A DNA stretch of 64,000 nucleotides from Eudoraea chungangensis. Its GTDB lineage: Bacteria > Bacteroidota > Bacteroidia > Flavobacteriales > Flavobacteriaceae. Location: contig NZ_JARDUB010000002.1 in NCBI RefSeq assembly GCF_029360665.1, positions 124,001 through 188,000 on the forward strand, read 5' to 3'. Below, in pieces: positions 15,625 through 24,020 of the stretch; position 1 is the first letter of the stretch; each line of letters begins with the position of its first letter. The notes under the pieces were generated by a model. That model saw nothing but the letters and a program-made list of their open reading frames with translations, was not told the DNA's origin and searched no databases. The position numbers and the translations under genes were made by a program.

Positions 15625-16986
15625 ATGTGCAGTTTGTTAAATAAATACAATATTCCAGGCCCAAGATATACAAGTTATCCAACGGTTCCCTATTGGGATT
15701 TGAATTCCTTTAGCGGAAAGGAATGGGAGCGGTCTGTAGTACAAAGTTTTGATGAATCCAATAATAAAGAAGGGATTAGTCTTTATATACACCTTCCTTT
15801 TTGTGAGCAAATGTGCACGTTTTGCGGATGTCATAAAAGGATAACAAAGCGTCATGAGGTAGAATTACCCTATATTTATTCTGTCTTACAAGAATGGAAG
15901 TTATACTGTAATTTATTTACAGAAAGACCAATAATCAAAGAACTTCATCTCGGTGGAGGTACCCCAACATTTTTTTCACCCCAGCATCTAGATAGGCTTA
16001 TTAAGGGCATACTTCTATTGGCAGATAAGCACAAGGATTATGAGTTTAGTTTCGAGGGTCACCCAAATAATACAACAAAAGCACACCTTAGCATTCTAAA
16101 AGACTTAGGCTTCAGCAGGGTTAGTTTTGGCGTTCAGGATTACAATGAAAAGGTTCAAAAGGCTATTCATAGAATTCAGACTTTTAAGAGTGTAGAAAAA
16201 GTAACTTCCTGGGCAAGAGAATTGGGATATACCTCCATTGGACATGATATTATCTTTGGTCTGCCACATCAGACAATGGCACATGTAAAAGAAACCATTT
16301 TGAAAACCAAAAAGCTACGCCCAGACCGACTAGCGTTTTACAGTTATGCGCATGTACCCTGGTTAAAAGGAAATGGGCAGAGAGGTTATTCAGATTCGGA
16401 TCTTCCATCTCCTGAATTAAAGAGAAGTCAGTATGAAAACGGCAAAAGGCTTTTAGCTGAAGTAGGTTATCATGAAATAGGAATGGATCATTTTGCACTA
16501 GAACAAGACACTTTGTACCAGGCATTACAGGAAGATAAACTCCATAGAAATTTTATGGGATATACGGCTTCTAAAACCCAGCTGATGATTGGACTAGGTG
16601 CCTCTAGTATTGGAGATAGTTGGTATGGATTTGCCCAGAATGTAAAAGGAATAGAAGAATACGAACATTTAGTTGCAAACAATGTAATTCCTATATTTAG
16701 AGGACATATTTTAACGCAAGAAGATCAGATTATTCGACGACATATATTAAATTTAATGTGTTCCTTTGAAACAAGCTGGCAAGAAGAACCGTCTAGCGAT
16801 GCCCCCATTAATACTATATTGGGACGTCTAAAAGAGATGGTCGAAGACGAATTATTGGTAATAGACGTTAATAGATTAGTAGTCACTGAAAAAGGAAAAC
16901 CGTTCATTAGGAATATTTGTATGGCTTTTGACTTGAGGCTTCATAAAAAGAAACCTGAAACAAGACTTTTTTCTATGACAATCTAA
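15625..16986 (+). CDS. hemN: Oxygen-independent coproporphyrinogen III oxidase
   Basis: Radical SAM enzyme that converts coproporphyrinogen III to protoporphyrinogen IX without oxygen. The 4Fe-4S/SAM motif is C60-x3-C64-x2-C67 followed by G-C69, the CxxxCxxCxC pattern that separates true HemN from HemW. YIHLPFCEQMCTFCGCHKR and GGGTPTFFSP (about residues 111-120) are diagnostic, and FGVQDYNEKVQKAIHR and the C-terminal HemN domain follow. The length (453 aa) is standard. The FNR-type promoter gives only about 12 nt of leader before ATG 15625. A universal stress gene follows 30 nt downstream and is probably cotranscribed. Confidence 0.95.
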   Translation: MCSLLNKYNIPGPRYTSYPTVPYWDLNSFSGKEWERSVVQSFDESNNKEGISLYIHLPFCEQMCTFCGCHKRITKRHEVELPYIYSVLQEWKLYCNLFTERPIIKELHLGGGTPTFFSPQHLDRLIKGILLLADKHKDYEFSFEGHPNNTTKAHLSILKDLGFSRVSFGVQDYNEKVQKAIHRIQTFKSVEKVTSWARELGYTSIGHDIIFGLPHQTMAHVKETILKTKKLRPDRLAFYSYAHVPWLKGNGQRGYSDSDLPSPELKRSQYENGKRLLAEVGYHEIGMDHFALEQDTLYQALQEDKLHRNFMGYTASKTQLMIGLGASSIGDSWYGFAQNVKGIEEYEHLVANNVIPIFRGHILTQEDQIIRRHILNLMCSFETSWQEEPSSDAPINTILGRLKEMVEDELLVIDVNRLVVTEKGKPFIRNICMAFDLRLHKKKPETRLFSMTI

Positions 16987-17016
16987 ACTTAATTTTTAAA
17001 CCTTAAAACAAAGAAT

Positions 17017-17841
17017 ATGAAAACGATAATAGTACCCATCGATTTTTCTGAGCAGTCTGAATATGCTTTAAAAGTGGCAGCTTCCTTGTCAAAAAAACAC
17101 GACTCCGAAATAATAGCACTTCATATGCTAGAGTTAAACGAAGCAATGATATCGTCTTCAGAAGGCTTTCATCCAGAGCAAACAGTTTTTTTATTGAAAA
17201 TGGCAGAAAAGAAGATTTCTGAGTTTTTACAAAAGCCATATTTGCAAGGAGTGAAGAAGGTTACCCCTATAATTAAACACTTTAAAGTTTTTAGTGAAGT
17301 AAACGATATTGCGGAGAGACACCAGGCCGATTTAATCATTATGGGATCACATGGTAGTGATGGACTAAAAGAAATATTTGTAGGTTCTAATGCAGAAAAA
17401 GTAGTGCGTAATTCTGCCATTCCTGTGTTAGTAATAAAAGATGAATTAGAAGACTTTAGGGTAGATAGTTTTGTTTTTGCCTGTGCATTTAAAGAAGAAA
17501 GCATAGCTGCTTTTAAGAAGGCACAAGAATTTGCTTCTAAATTATCTGCCAATTTACATCTGGTATATATAAATACACCTGGGGACAATTTCCTGAGCAA
17601 TAAAGACGCCTATGACAAAATAAATTCCTTTTTACAAAAAGCAGGTGCAGGAAAAGAGGTTACTATATATAATGACTATAGTGTTGAAAGAGGGGTATTA
17701 AATTACAGTGAGAGTATTAACGCTGATATTATTGGAATACCAACCCATGGGCGCAAAGGTTTATCACATTTTTTTATGGGAAGTATAGGAGAGGATATTA
17801 CCAACCATTCTAAGATTCCAGTAATGACTTTTAAAATATAG
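17017..17841 (+). CDS. Universal stress protein, tandem UspA domains
   Basis: Cytoplasmic stress protein of 274 aa with two UspA-like domains. Domain 1 opens MKTIIVPIDFSEQSEYALKVAASL and ends with the nucleotide-binding G-x2-G-x9-G(S) pattern (IMGSHGSDGLKEIFVGSNAEKVVRNSAIPVLVI). Domain 2 (from about residue 148) ends GIPTHGRKGLSHFFMGSIGEDITNHSKIPVMTF. It lies 30 nt after hemN and before a strong terminator, so it likely belongs to the same low-oxygen transcript. A second, similar protein lies at 34884 beside the Fnr regulator. Confidence 0.9.
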   Translation: MKTIIVPIDFSEQSEYALKVAASLSKKHDSEIIALHMLELNEAMISSSEGFHPEQTVFLLKMAEKKISEFLQKPYLQGVKKVTPIIKHFKVFSEVNDIAERHQADLIIMGSHGSDGLKEIFVGSNAEKVVRNSAIPVLVIKDELEDFRVDSFVFACAFKEESIAAFKKAQEFASKLSANLHLVYINTPGDNFLSNKDAYDKINSFLQKAGAGKEVTIYNDYSVERGVLNYSESINADIIGIPTHGRKGLSHFFMGSIGEDITNHSKIPVMTFKI

Positions 17842-17866
17842 AAACAACCTAGTATTTATGGAAGAG

Positions 17867-17895
17867 GGGTTATCTAGCAGATAACCCTTTTTTTA
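17867..17895 (+). terminator. Rho-independent terminator after hemN-usp
   Basis: A 9-bp perfect stem GGGTTATCT / AGATAACCC (17867-17875 and 17879-17887), a 3-nt loop and a run of about seven T (17888-17894). It lies 26 nt after the stress-protein stop. Confidence 0.9.
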
Positions 17896-17906
17896 TGCTT
17901 CATTTT

Positions 17907-17923
17907 AACGTCTTTTAGACGTT
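17907..17923. repeat. Palindrome AACGTCT-TTT-AGACGTT upstream of the RraA-like gene
   Basis: A perfect 7-bp inverted repeat with a 3-nt spacer, just after the terminator and about 130 nt before the RraA-like gene at 18051. It has no T-tract of its own. It may be a regulator operator for the sugar-acid genes that follow, or a chance hairpin. Confidence 0.35.
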
Positions 17924-18050
17924 GAGATTCTTATTCAAAAGAAGTTTTTTTCTAATAAGCGCATGAAGTGATTATTTACATGAGTATATGAAGGAAATTA
18001 TTAACTATCTTATTTCACTTAAAATAGATTTTTGAACCAACTTAACAGAC

Positions 18051-18977
18051 ATGAAAATTATGGGATTTAAATATTATTTTGTTATACTTTTTCTATGGAG
18101 TTTTCAAGGCTTTACACAGGCTATTTCCAAAGATCAAATGATTGCTTATACCAAAGAATGGAGCGGAGAACGCTTTGAGGATGGAAGACCTAAAATACCA
18201 GACAGTTATTTGGATCGTGCAAAAAATATTTCCATTGAAGAAGCATGGGGAGCTATGCGTGGATTAGGATACCACAATCAATTTGAGGGTAATTGGATGA
18301 TGATCCATGAAGACGTTGCTATGACAGGAAGAGCTTTAACAGCTCAATACATGCCTACAAGACCGGATATAGAAGAGGTTATTAAAGCTCAGGGAGAAAA
18401 AGAAGGGAGAATTGGTTCTTCCAATTCCTGGCCGATAGATGCTTTAGAGCAAGGAGACATATATATAGCAGATGGTTTTGGAAAAATTGTAGACGGAACT
18501 TTAATAGGGGATAATTTAGGGAATGCCATTTATGCAAACTCAGGTAATGGGGTTGTCTTTGACGGCTCGCTAAGAGACCTGGAAGGATTGAAAAAAATAC
18601 AAGGGTTTAATGCTTTTGTCCGCGGATGGGATCCATCTTTTATTAAAGACATGATGCTTACTGGCCTGAATAAACCAATACGAATTGGCCGTGCTACTGT
18701 AATGCCAGGCGATTTAGTACTGGCCAAAAGAGAGGGGGTTATTTTTATTCCGGCACATTTGGTAGAAGAGGTCATTACGCAAGCTGAATTTGTTGCATTG
18801 AGGGACGAGTTTGGACATTTGAGATTAAAAGAAGGCAAGTATACACCAGGACAAATAGATTCGAAATGGACAGATGAGATTAAGCAAGATTTTTTAAACT
18901 GGATAGACCAAAACCCTGAAAAATTGCCAATGAGTAGAGAAGAATTGGATGCTTATTTAAAAACCAGAACCTGGTAA
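18051..18977 (+). CDS. Exported RraA-family protein (aldolase-like)
   Basis: Member of the RraA/HMG-aldolase family (once called demethylmenaquinone methyltransferase-like). Such proteins act as 4-hydroxy-4-methyl-2-oxoglutarate or related aldolases, or as RNase E regulators in E. coli. Family signatures are GDNLGNAIYANSGNGVVFDGSLRDLEGL (central region) and PGDLVLAKREGVIFIPAHLVEEVI near residues 220-245. The 308-aa protein carries an N-terminal signal peptide (YYFVILFLWSFQGFTQA), so it should act outside the cytoplasm, which is unusual for the family. A shorter start at 18060 (MGFK) is possible. The Tat-exported enolase-superfamily gene follows, and the pair looks like an exported sugar-acid pathway. 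Confidence 0.8.
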   Translation: MKIMGFKYYFVILFLWSFQGFTQAISKDQMIAYTKEWSGERFEDGRPKIPDSYLDRAKNISIEEAWGAMRGLGYHNQFEGNWMMIHEDVAMTGRALTAQYMPTRPDIEEVIKAQGEKEGRIGSSNSWPIDALEQGDIYIADGFGKIVDGTLIGDNLGNAIYANSGNGVVFDGSLRDLEGLKKIQGFNAFVRGWDPSFIKDMMLTGLNKPIRIGRATVMPGDLVLAKREGVIFIPAHLVEEVITQAEFVALRDEFGHLRLKEGKYTPGQIDSKWTDEIKQDFLNWIDQNPEKLPMSREELDAYLKTRTW

Positions 18978-19014
18978 ATCAATGAAATAAAATTTGAATT
19001 ACAAAGAACAGCAT

Positions 19015-20445
19015 ATGAAAACATCTAAAAAATACGGCTCTAAAGAAGAGCTGGGGAGACCTAATGAAAATCAACGCAGATCCTTTCTGAAAAAGGCTGG
19101 TTTAGGAGGATTAAGTCTTGCAAGCTTTTCTATGGCTAGTGCCGCGGAACAGGTAGACTATGTTTCTCAAAAAGTTAATAGAAATTCTAGTCCCTCTACT
19201 CTGAAAATTACAGATATGAGGATTGCTGAAATAGGAGGAGATGTGGCCTTCAGAACCCCAATTGTTCGTATTTATACAAATCAGGGTATAGTTGGTCATG
19301 GAGATGTTAGAGATGGTGCGGCAAAGGAGTATGCCTTATTTTTAAAAAGTCGATTACTGGGAGAAAATCCTTGTAATGTAGAGCGTTTGTTTGGAATAAT
19401 AAAGCAATTTGGGTATCATGGAAGACAAGGAGGAGGGGTATCGGGTGTAGAAATGGCCCTATGGGACTTAGCTGGGAAGGCTTATAATGTTCCAGTTTAT
19501 CAAATGTTGGGAGGGAAGTATAGAGATAAGGTAAGAGTATATTGCGATACTACTGTTTCTAAAGACCCACATGAGTACGCCAACAGAATGCAGGCCAGAA
19601 TAGATCAGGGATATACGGCATTAAAAATGGATATTGGTATAAATCTTATCAAAGATATTCCCGGTGCAATAATTAATTCGCAAGACGCATCCTATAACCC
19701 ATATCAGTACGAATACCGTTCATACAATGAAACTAAACATCCATTTACCAGGGTTCAGATTACTGAGAAGGGAATAGAACTACTAATGGAGTATTTAGAG
19801 GTTATGCGCTCGAAAATTGGCTATGATATTCCTATGGGGACAGATCATTGGGGGCATTTTGGGGTAAATGAGGCGATAAAAATTGCCAGAGCCGCGGAAC
19901 CCTACAACCTTGCTTATATAGAGGACATAATTCCTTGGCAATACACGGAGCAATGGAAAGAAATAACTCTTGCTACCACAACACCAACGCAGACTGGTGA
20001 GGATATCTATAGATTAGAAGGGGGCTTTGAAGATTTGATTAACACACGCGCTGTAGATATTGTTCATCCAGACCCGAATACTGCAGGAGGTATACTCGAG
20101 TCTAAAAGAATTGGGGATTTTGCTTCAAAACATGGTATTGGCTTTATGCATCATCATGCAGCAGGACCAGTCTCATTTCTAGGATGCGTTCATAGTGCGG
20201 CAGCCACGGAGAATTTTATGTGGTTAGAACACCACGCAGTAGACAAAAAAGACTGGGAGAATCTGGTGACCGGTTTTGAAGGTCCTATCGTTGAAGATGG
20301 TTATGTTAAGGTACCGGATAAACCTGGTTTGGGGGTCGAGTTAAACGAAGAAATGGTGAAGAAATACCTTATTAAGGGTGAAAAATTATTTGCACCAACG
20401 CCCGAGTGGGATGAGATCAGGGCCTGGGACAGGCTTTGGAGTTAG
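19015..20445 (+). CDS. Tat-exported enolase-superfamily (mandelate racemase/muconate lactonizing type) enzyme
   Basis: Mg-dependent enzyme that abstracts a proton alpha to a carboxylate; a sugar-acid dehydratase is the likeliest role. The signal carries a twin arginine, R21-R22-S-F-L-K-K, followed by a hydrophobic stretch (AGLGGLSLASFSMASA). The catalytic lysine region is TALKMDIG. Candidate metal ligands lie in GTDHWG, YIEDIIPW and TGEDIYR, and a catalytic His region is GFMHHHAAGP. The start is taken at ATG 19015; an in-frame TTG at 18994 is less likely. It lies 37 nt after the exported RraA-like gene and converges, 2 nt apart, with the PIG-L gene. The substrate is not identifiable by eye. 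Confidence 0.87.
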   Translation: MKTSKKYGSKEELGRPNENQRRSFLKKAGLGGLSLASFSMASAAEQVDYVSQKVNRNSSPSTLKITDMRIAEIGGDVAFRTPIVRIYTNQGIVGHGDVRDGAAKEYALFLKSRLLGENPCNVERLFGIIKQFGYHGRQGGGVSGVEMALWDLAGKAYNVPVYQMLGGKYRDKVRVYCDTTVSKDPHEYANRMQARIDQGYTALKMDIGINLIKDIPGAIINSQDASYNPYQYEYRSYNETKHPFTRVQITEKGIELLMEYLEVMRSKIGYDIPMGTDHWGHFGVNEAIKIARAAEPYNLAYIEDIIPWQYTEQWKEITLATTTPTQTGEDIYRLEGGFEDLINTRAVDIVHPDPNTAGGILESKRIGDFASKHGIGFMHHHAAGPVSFLGCVHSAAATENFMWLEHHAVDKKDWENLVTGFEGPIVEDGYVKVPDKPGLGVELNEEMVKKYLIKGEKLFAPTPEWDEIRAWDRLWS

Positions 20446-20447
20446 AA

Positions 20448-21323
20448 TCAGTCTTTTCCTATCATGGGGAAAAGTATTTTGATTTCTTCATCTGTTGGTT
20501 GCTTGCCATATTCACATATTTCAAAACCTTCTGCTTTTTTAATACTCTGGGCTTTATCGCCATACCATTTAACCAAGGATTCCTTGGTGGCCTTATCTAA
20601 AGGAGCGGACCTCCAATTTGAAAGCCAATTCATTCGGTCTTCGTCCTTCTTCGGTACCTTATCCAAATTTCCACTGGTCCATGGCAGCCATTCAAAAAAT
20701 TGTGATTCATGCGCAGAAAGGGCGTAGATTTTTTGTTGAAATACCGAGTCTATGTTTATCGCAATGTCTGGACGAAATTTATTTGGTCTTTGGAAGTTAT
20801 CATGGGAGTATACAAAGACTGGATTCTTTTTTAGAGGAGGGGTGTCCGCTGCTACATTTGGTACAATAACCATATATGCGGCATCCTGAACAAGAATTCC
20901 AGTATATCGGTGATCAGGATGGTAGTCATTTGGTCTTGGTGCAATCACAAGATCTGCATTCCACGTTCTAATTTCTCGAATTACCTTCAACCTATTTTCT
21001 AAGGTAGGCATTAATTCCCCATCATGATTGTCTAAAACCTTATAGGTTACTCCAAACCTTTTCGCTGCTTCTTGTGCCTCTGCCATTCTAATTTTTGCTA
21101 AAGCACCACCGCCTTTTTCAAAATGGCCTGCATCACCGTTAGTTAAGGATACAAATTTAACTTTATGACCCATTTTGGAATATAAGATAGCGGTACCACC
21201 TGCATCAATATCACAGTCGTCTGGATGGGCTCCAAATACTACTATATTTAATACCTGGTCTTGGCTAAAGGAAATATGGCTTGCCAGAATAAAGCATAGA
21301 CTGAAAAAGAACGACTTTAACAT
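20448..21323 (-). CDS. Exported PIG-L (LmbE-like) deacetylase family protein
   Basis: Zinc-dependent N-deacetylase fold, usually acting on N-acetylglucosaminyl groups, 291 aa. A signal peptide (LKSFFFSLCFILASHISFSQ) precedes VVFGAHPDDCDIDAGG, the H-P-D-D zinc/catalytic motif at about residues 32-36. NDYHPDHRYTG carries the third zinc ligand. It lies 6 nt downstream of the Gfo/Idh/MocA oxidoreductase on the same strand. Together they suggest periplasmic processing of an amino sugar or glycoconjugate. The substrate is inferred only from the family. Confidence 0.88.
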   Translation of the reverse strand: MLKSFFFSLCFILASHISFSQDQVLNIVVFGAHPDDCDIDAGGTAILYSKMGHKVKFVSLTNGDAGHFEKGGGALAKIRMAEAQEAAKRFGVTYKVLDNHDGELMPTLENRLKVIREIRTWNADLVIAPRPNDYHPDHRYTGILVQDAAYMVIVPNVAADTPPLKKNPVFVYSHDNFQRPNKFRPDIAINIDSVFQQKIYALSAHESQFFEWLPWTSGNLDKVPKKDEDRMNWLSNWRSAPLDKATKESLVKWYGDKAQSIKKAEGFEICEYGKQPTDEEIKILFPMIGKD

Positions 21324-21329
21324 AAGGAT

Positions 21330-22721
21330 CTATAATAAGTTCATATTTATTGGGTCCCATTTAACCGGACTGCCTGTGTAATAGCTCTCGTTTGCTAATA
21401 GAGCAGCCCCAGCCGCTCTTAATCCAAATACCGGGTCTTGTATAATAGTTGACTTTTTTCGAATGGCTTGAAAAAAATTGTAGAAATGGTCGTAGTGACT
21501 TCCCTTGTAATCCGACGGAGCTTTCCAAATGGTCTCGCCTAATTGTAGTTCTGAGGTTCTGTTTTCGTGTTGTTTTGAAAGATATCCATGTCTAATTTTC
21601 TCCTGTGTATCCTCCGGATAGGCAACCATAGAATAGCCCCCTGGAATCATCCCAAGTTTTGATCGTTTTAGAGTTACGGAATTAGAGCCTACTTCCATAG
21701 CACCTTCAGTCCCAATTAATCTAAATCCACCTCCGCCACCAGAGCCAGCAATGAAATTAACCCGAAAAGAAGCGTTAAAAGCACTATGAGTTTTGGTCTT
21801 GGGATAGTCATAAAAAGTGAGGGTAACATCTGGGACGTCACGCCCATCTTTCCAATAGCGTAATCCACCTGTAGAAATTGCACGGTTTGGGCCATCAGAA
21901 CTTATAATATAATTTAGAGAGGAAAAGGCATGTACAAATAAATCTCCGGCTACACCGGTACCATAATCTTTGTAGTTTCTCCATCTAAAAAAGCGTTTGT
22001 CTTCATAAGGAACTTTGGGTGCGTTTCCAAGAAAAGTATCAAAGTCTACCGTATTAGGATCGGCATCGGGGGGAATGGGATATTGCCAAGCTCCCTCGGC
22101 AGAATAACGGTCGTTATACATATCTAACATAACCAATTCCCCTATAGCACCCTGTTCATATAACAAACGGGCTTTTTCATTTCCTAAAGAAGACATTCCT
22201 TGGCTACCTACTTGGCACAGCATTCCAGTTTCTTTCTGAACCTTTATTATTTCATGACCCTCATTAAAGTTCTGGACCATTGGCTTTTCACAATAAACCG
22301 CTTTTCCTGCCTGCATCGCTTCAATGGTGATTTTCTTATGCCAATGATCGGGAGTGGCTATGATAACGGCATCTATTTCTTTTTTGTTTAATATTTCACG
22401 GTAGTCTCTGGTTACAAAAATATGTTCTCCCCAAAGTTCCTTAGCTCTGTCTAACCTGCCAGCATACAAATCACAGGCGGCGACTAGTTCAACTCCTTGA
22501 ACTCCCAATGCAGCGCGCGTATCATAAATTCCTTGAATTCCTGAGCCTATTAGGGCCAGATTAATCTTGTCGTTAGCGGCATATGAGCGGGTCTCATATT
22601 CTCTATCTAAAGACAAAATTTGGCCAGAGGAGGAAGCCATTATTTGTGGACTGGCCGTAATGGCGGCGGCACCGATACCAGCCTTTCTCAAAAAAGACCT
22701 TCTGGATTGTTTGTTTTTCAT
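21330..22721 (-). CDS. Tat-exported Gfo/Idh/MocA-family oxidoreductase
   Basis: NAD(P)-dependent oxidoreductase or NAD-dependent glycosidase-like enzyme. The twin-arginine signal is K-Q-S-R7-R8-S-F-L-R-K. The Rossmann fold starts at INLALIGSGIQGIYDTRAAL (about residues 50-70). EKP in AVYCEKPMVQNF is the family's substrate/cofactor motif. The C-terminal alpha/beta domain holds FVHAFSSLNYII. The length is 463 aa. Family members with Tat signals usually carry tightly bound NAD and act on sugars in the periplasm. It is the first gene of a two-gene operon with the PIG-L deacetylase. Confidence 0.88.
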   Translation of the reverse strand: MKNKQSRRSFLRKAGIGAAAITASPQIMASSSGQILSLDREYETRSYAANDKINLALIGSGIQGIYDTRAALGVQGVELVAACDLYAGRLDRAKELWGEHIFVTRDYREILNKKEIDAVIIATPDHWHKKITIEAMQAGKAVYCEKPMVQNFNEGHEIIKVQKETGMLCQVGSQGMSSLGNEKARLLYEQGAIGELVMLDMYNDRYSAEGAWQYPIPPDADPNTVDFDTFLGNAPKVPYEDKRFFRWRNYKDYGTGVAGDLFVHAFSSLNYIISSDGPNRAISTGGLRYWKDGRDVPDVTLTFYDYPKTKTHSAFNASFRVNFIAGSGGGGGFRLIGTEGAMEVGSNSVTLKRSKLGMIPGGYSMVAYPEDTQEKIRHGYLSKQHENRTSELQLGETIWKAPSDYKGSHYDHFYNFFQAIRKKSTIIQDPVFGLRAAGAALLANESYYTGSPVKWDPINMNLL

Positions 22722-22799
22722 AAAATAGTTTTGTCAGTTGCCTATTATGGATTAAGTGTTTAAGATAGGGTTTTTTGCCTATTGCAACAACTTAATTAA

Positions 22800-23330
22800 T
22801 CACGGGAGTGTTGTCTGCGGAAAGGAATATTTGTCGATAAAGTTTTTATAACTGCCACGAGAAGGGTGCTTTTTGGTTATGTATATATTCTCTTTTTCCA
22901 AAGTCTTTAAGACGTCCAATATATCTAATTGCCTTTCTTTATAAGGATTGATTTTGCCCCAGGCAATTAAGACTATGTCTGCCAGCAGAATTTGTTCCTT
23001 TATTATTTTATCATTTTTTGCTCCAACGGCTTTTCTATCCCCCTTAAAATTTTTGGTTTGTACCATGGCAAACTGATTTACTATGGCCATTTTTGAGACA
23101 TTTTCAAAAGGGAAGTCCTTGTTTACAAATACAAGTTTTTCTAAAAAATGAACAGATTTGTCTGCTACAGTACTATCCGCAACACTAGGATTTTGCATTA
23201 TCACACATAGGTTCTGGCCATTGCTAGGAGAAATCCGTTCAATTATCAGGTTATATCTAAAGACTTTGTCTGAAGAAAAAAAAGCAGTTGCTTTTATGTC
23301 GGTAATATGTTGGAAGGTTTTAGTAGACAT
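22800..23330 (-). CDS. DUF1643-family protein
   Basis: Cytoplasmic protein of unknown function; the family is recognised by CVIMQNPSVADSTVADKS near the N-terminus (asparagine-proline-serine-x-alanine-aspartate) and by VLIAWG in the second half. The start is uncertain: ATG 23330 (MSTKTFQH) leaves a 13-nt gap after the haemoglobin stop, while an earlier ATG at 23363 would overlap that gene by 20 nt. The product is about 176 aa from 23330. It is probably cotranscribed with the truncated haemoglobin. No function can be assigned. Confidence 0.75.
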   Translation of the reverse strand: MSTKTFQHITDIKATAFFSSDKVFRYNLIIERISPSNGQNLCVIMQNPSVADSTVADKSVHFLEKLVFVNKDFPFENVSKMAIVNQFAMVQTKNFKGDRKAVGAKNDKIIKEQILLADIVLIAWGKINPYKERQLDILDVLKTLEKENIYITKKHPSRGSYKNFIDKYSFPQTTLP

Positions 23331-23343
23331 GGTTTTAATAGAC

Positions 23344-23802
23344 CTAGGTCTTTCTGGCTTCAAAAAGTTTAAGAAAGAGCATGGTAGACATTTTTTGGGC
23401 TCTGTTTTTGGCTATCCAAACTACATCACCTTCAAACAATTCATCTAGCGTTGCAAACCATAAATTTAACCACATTCCAAAATGAGCATTTGTTATTTTA
23501 TAATTGGATTTTTTATCTACTTCTTGATGGGCTACAATAGGATTCCTGAGATAGCTTTTAGCGCCCAAGAGTTGTTGTTCCCAAAAGTCAGTAAGTATGT
23601 CATAATGCTCGTCCCAATTCTTTATGGTACTATTAAAAAAAGGACCTAAGTCTGGATCCACCTTTACTTTCTCGTAGAAGGAGATTACTAAGGTCTTAAT
23701 ATCTTTTCTATTACTGAGCTCCCTTTTATGCATAATTAATTCCAATGTTTTTATAGTGTCTGACCATATTGATATAAGCTCCGACTTCCTGTTTTTCGCC
23801 AA
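23344..23802 (-). CDS. Group III truncated haemoglobin
   Basis: Small haem protein of the group III (trHbP) type, likely binding O2 or NO in the cytoplasm. Hallmarks are DIKTLVISFYEKVKVDPDLGPFF, then FWEQQLLG and the proximal histidine in HFGMWLNLWFATLDELF. The annotated length is 152 aa, but family members usually begin just before the (E/N)RKDI segment. MHKREL (ATG at 23736) is therefore a possible real start and would give about 130 aa. The upstream 218-nt region contains a perfect 14-bp palindrome. Context (CoA-transferase above, cbb3 operon nearby) fits micro-oxic or nitrosative stress. Confidence 0.85.
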   Translation of the reverse strand: MAKNRKSELISIWSDTIKTLELIMHKRELSNRKDIKTLVISFYEKVKVDPDLGPFFNSTIKNWDEHYDILTDFWEQQLLGAKSYLRNPIVAHQEVDKKSNYKITNAHFGMWLNLWFATLDELFEGDVVWIAKNRAQKMSTMLFLKLFEARKT

Positions 23803-23919
23803 ATGGAATTGGTCTATATTTTAATCAAGAATTTGGTATTAGTCAGAATTTTTACCCATGAATGATGTTCCTAAATTGGAAGGTCTCCCCTAGATAAATG
23901 GCTTCTATGTTCTGCCAAG

Positions 23920-23933
23920 CTTAATCGATTAAG
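23920..23933. promoter_or_regulatory. Perfect palindrome CTTAATCGATTAAG upstream of truncated haemoglobin
   Basis: A 14-bp perfect dyad with no spacer in the 218-nt gap (23803-24020) before the haemoglobin gene. It is a candidate operator for a dimeric regulator. It does not match the TGA-N6-TCA boxes seen elsewhere in the window. The rest of the gap shows no clear promoter or RNA. Confidence 0.4.
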
Positions 23934-24020
23934 TATCAAATCTGCTCACTACCATTAATAGTCTAATTTAGTGTTTCTATTATTACTTTTTGAGTGTTTT
24001 CCCTTATTTCCGAATTACTA

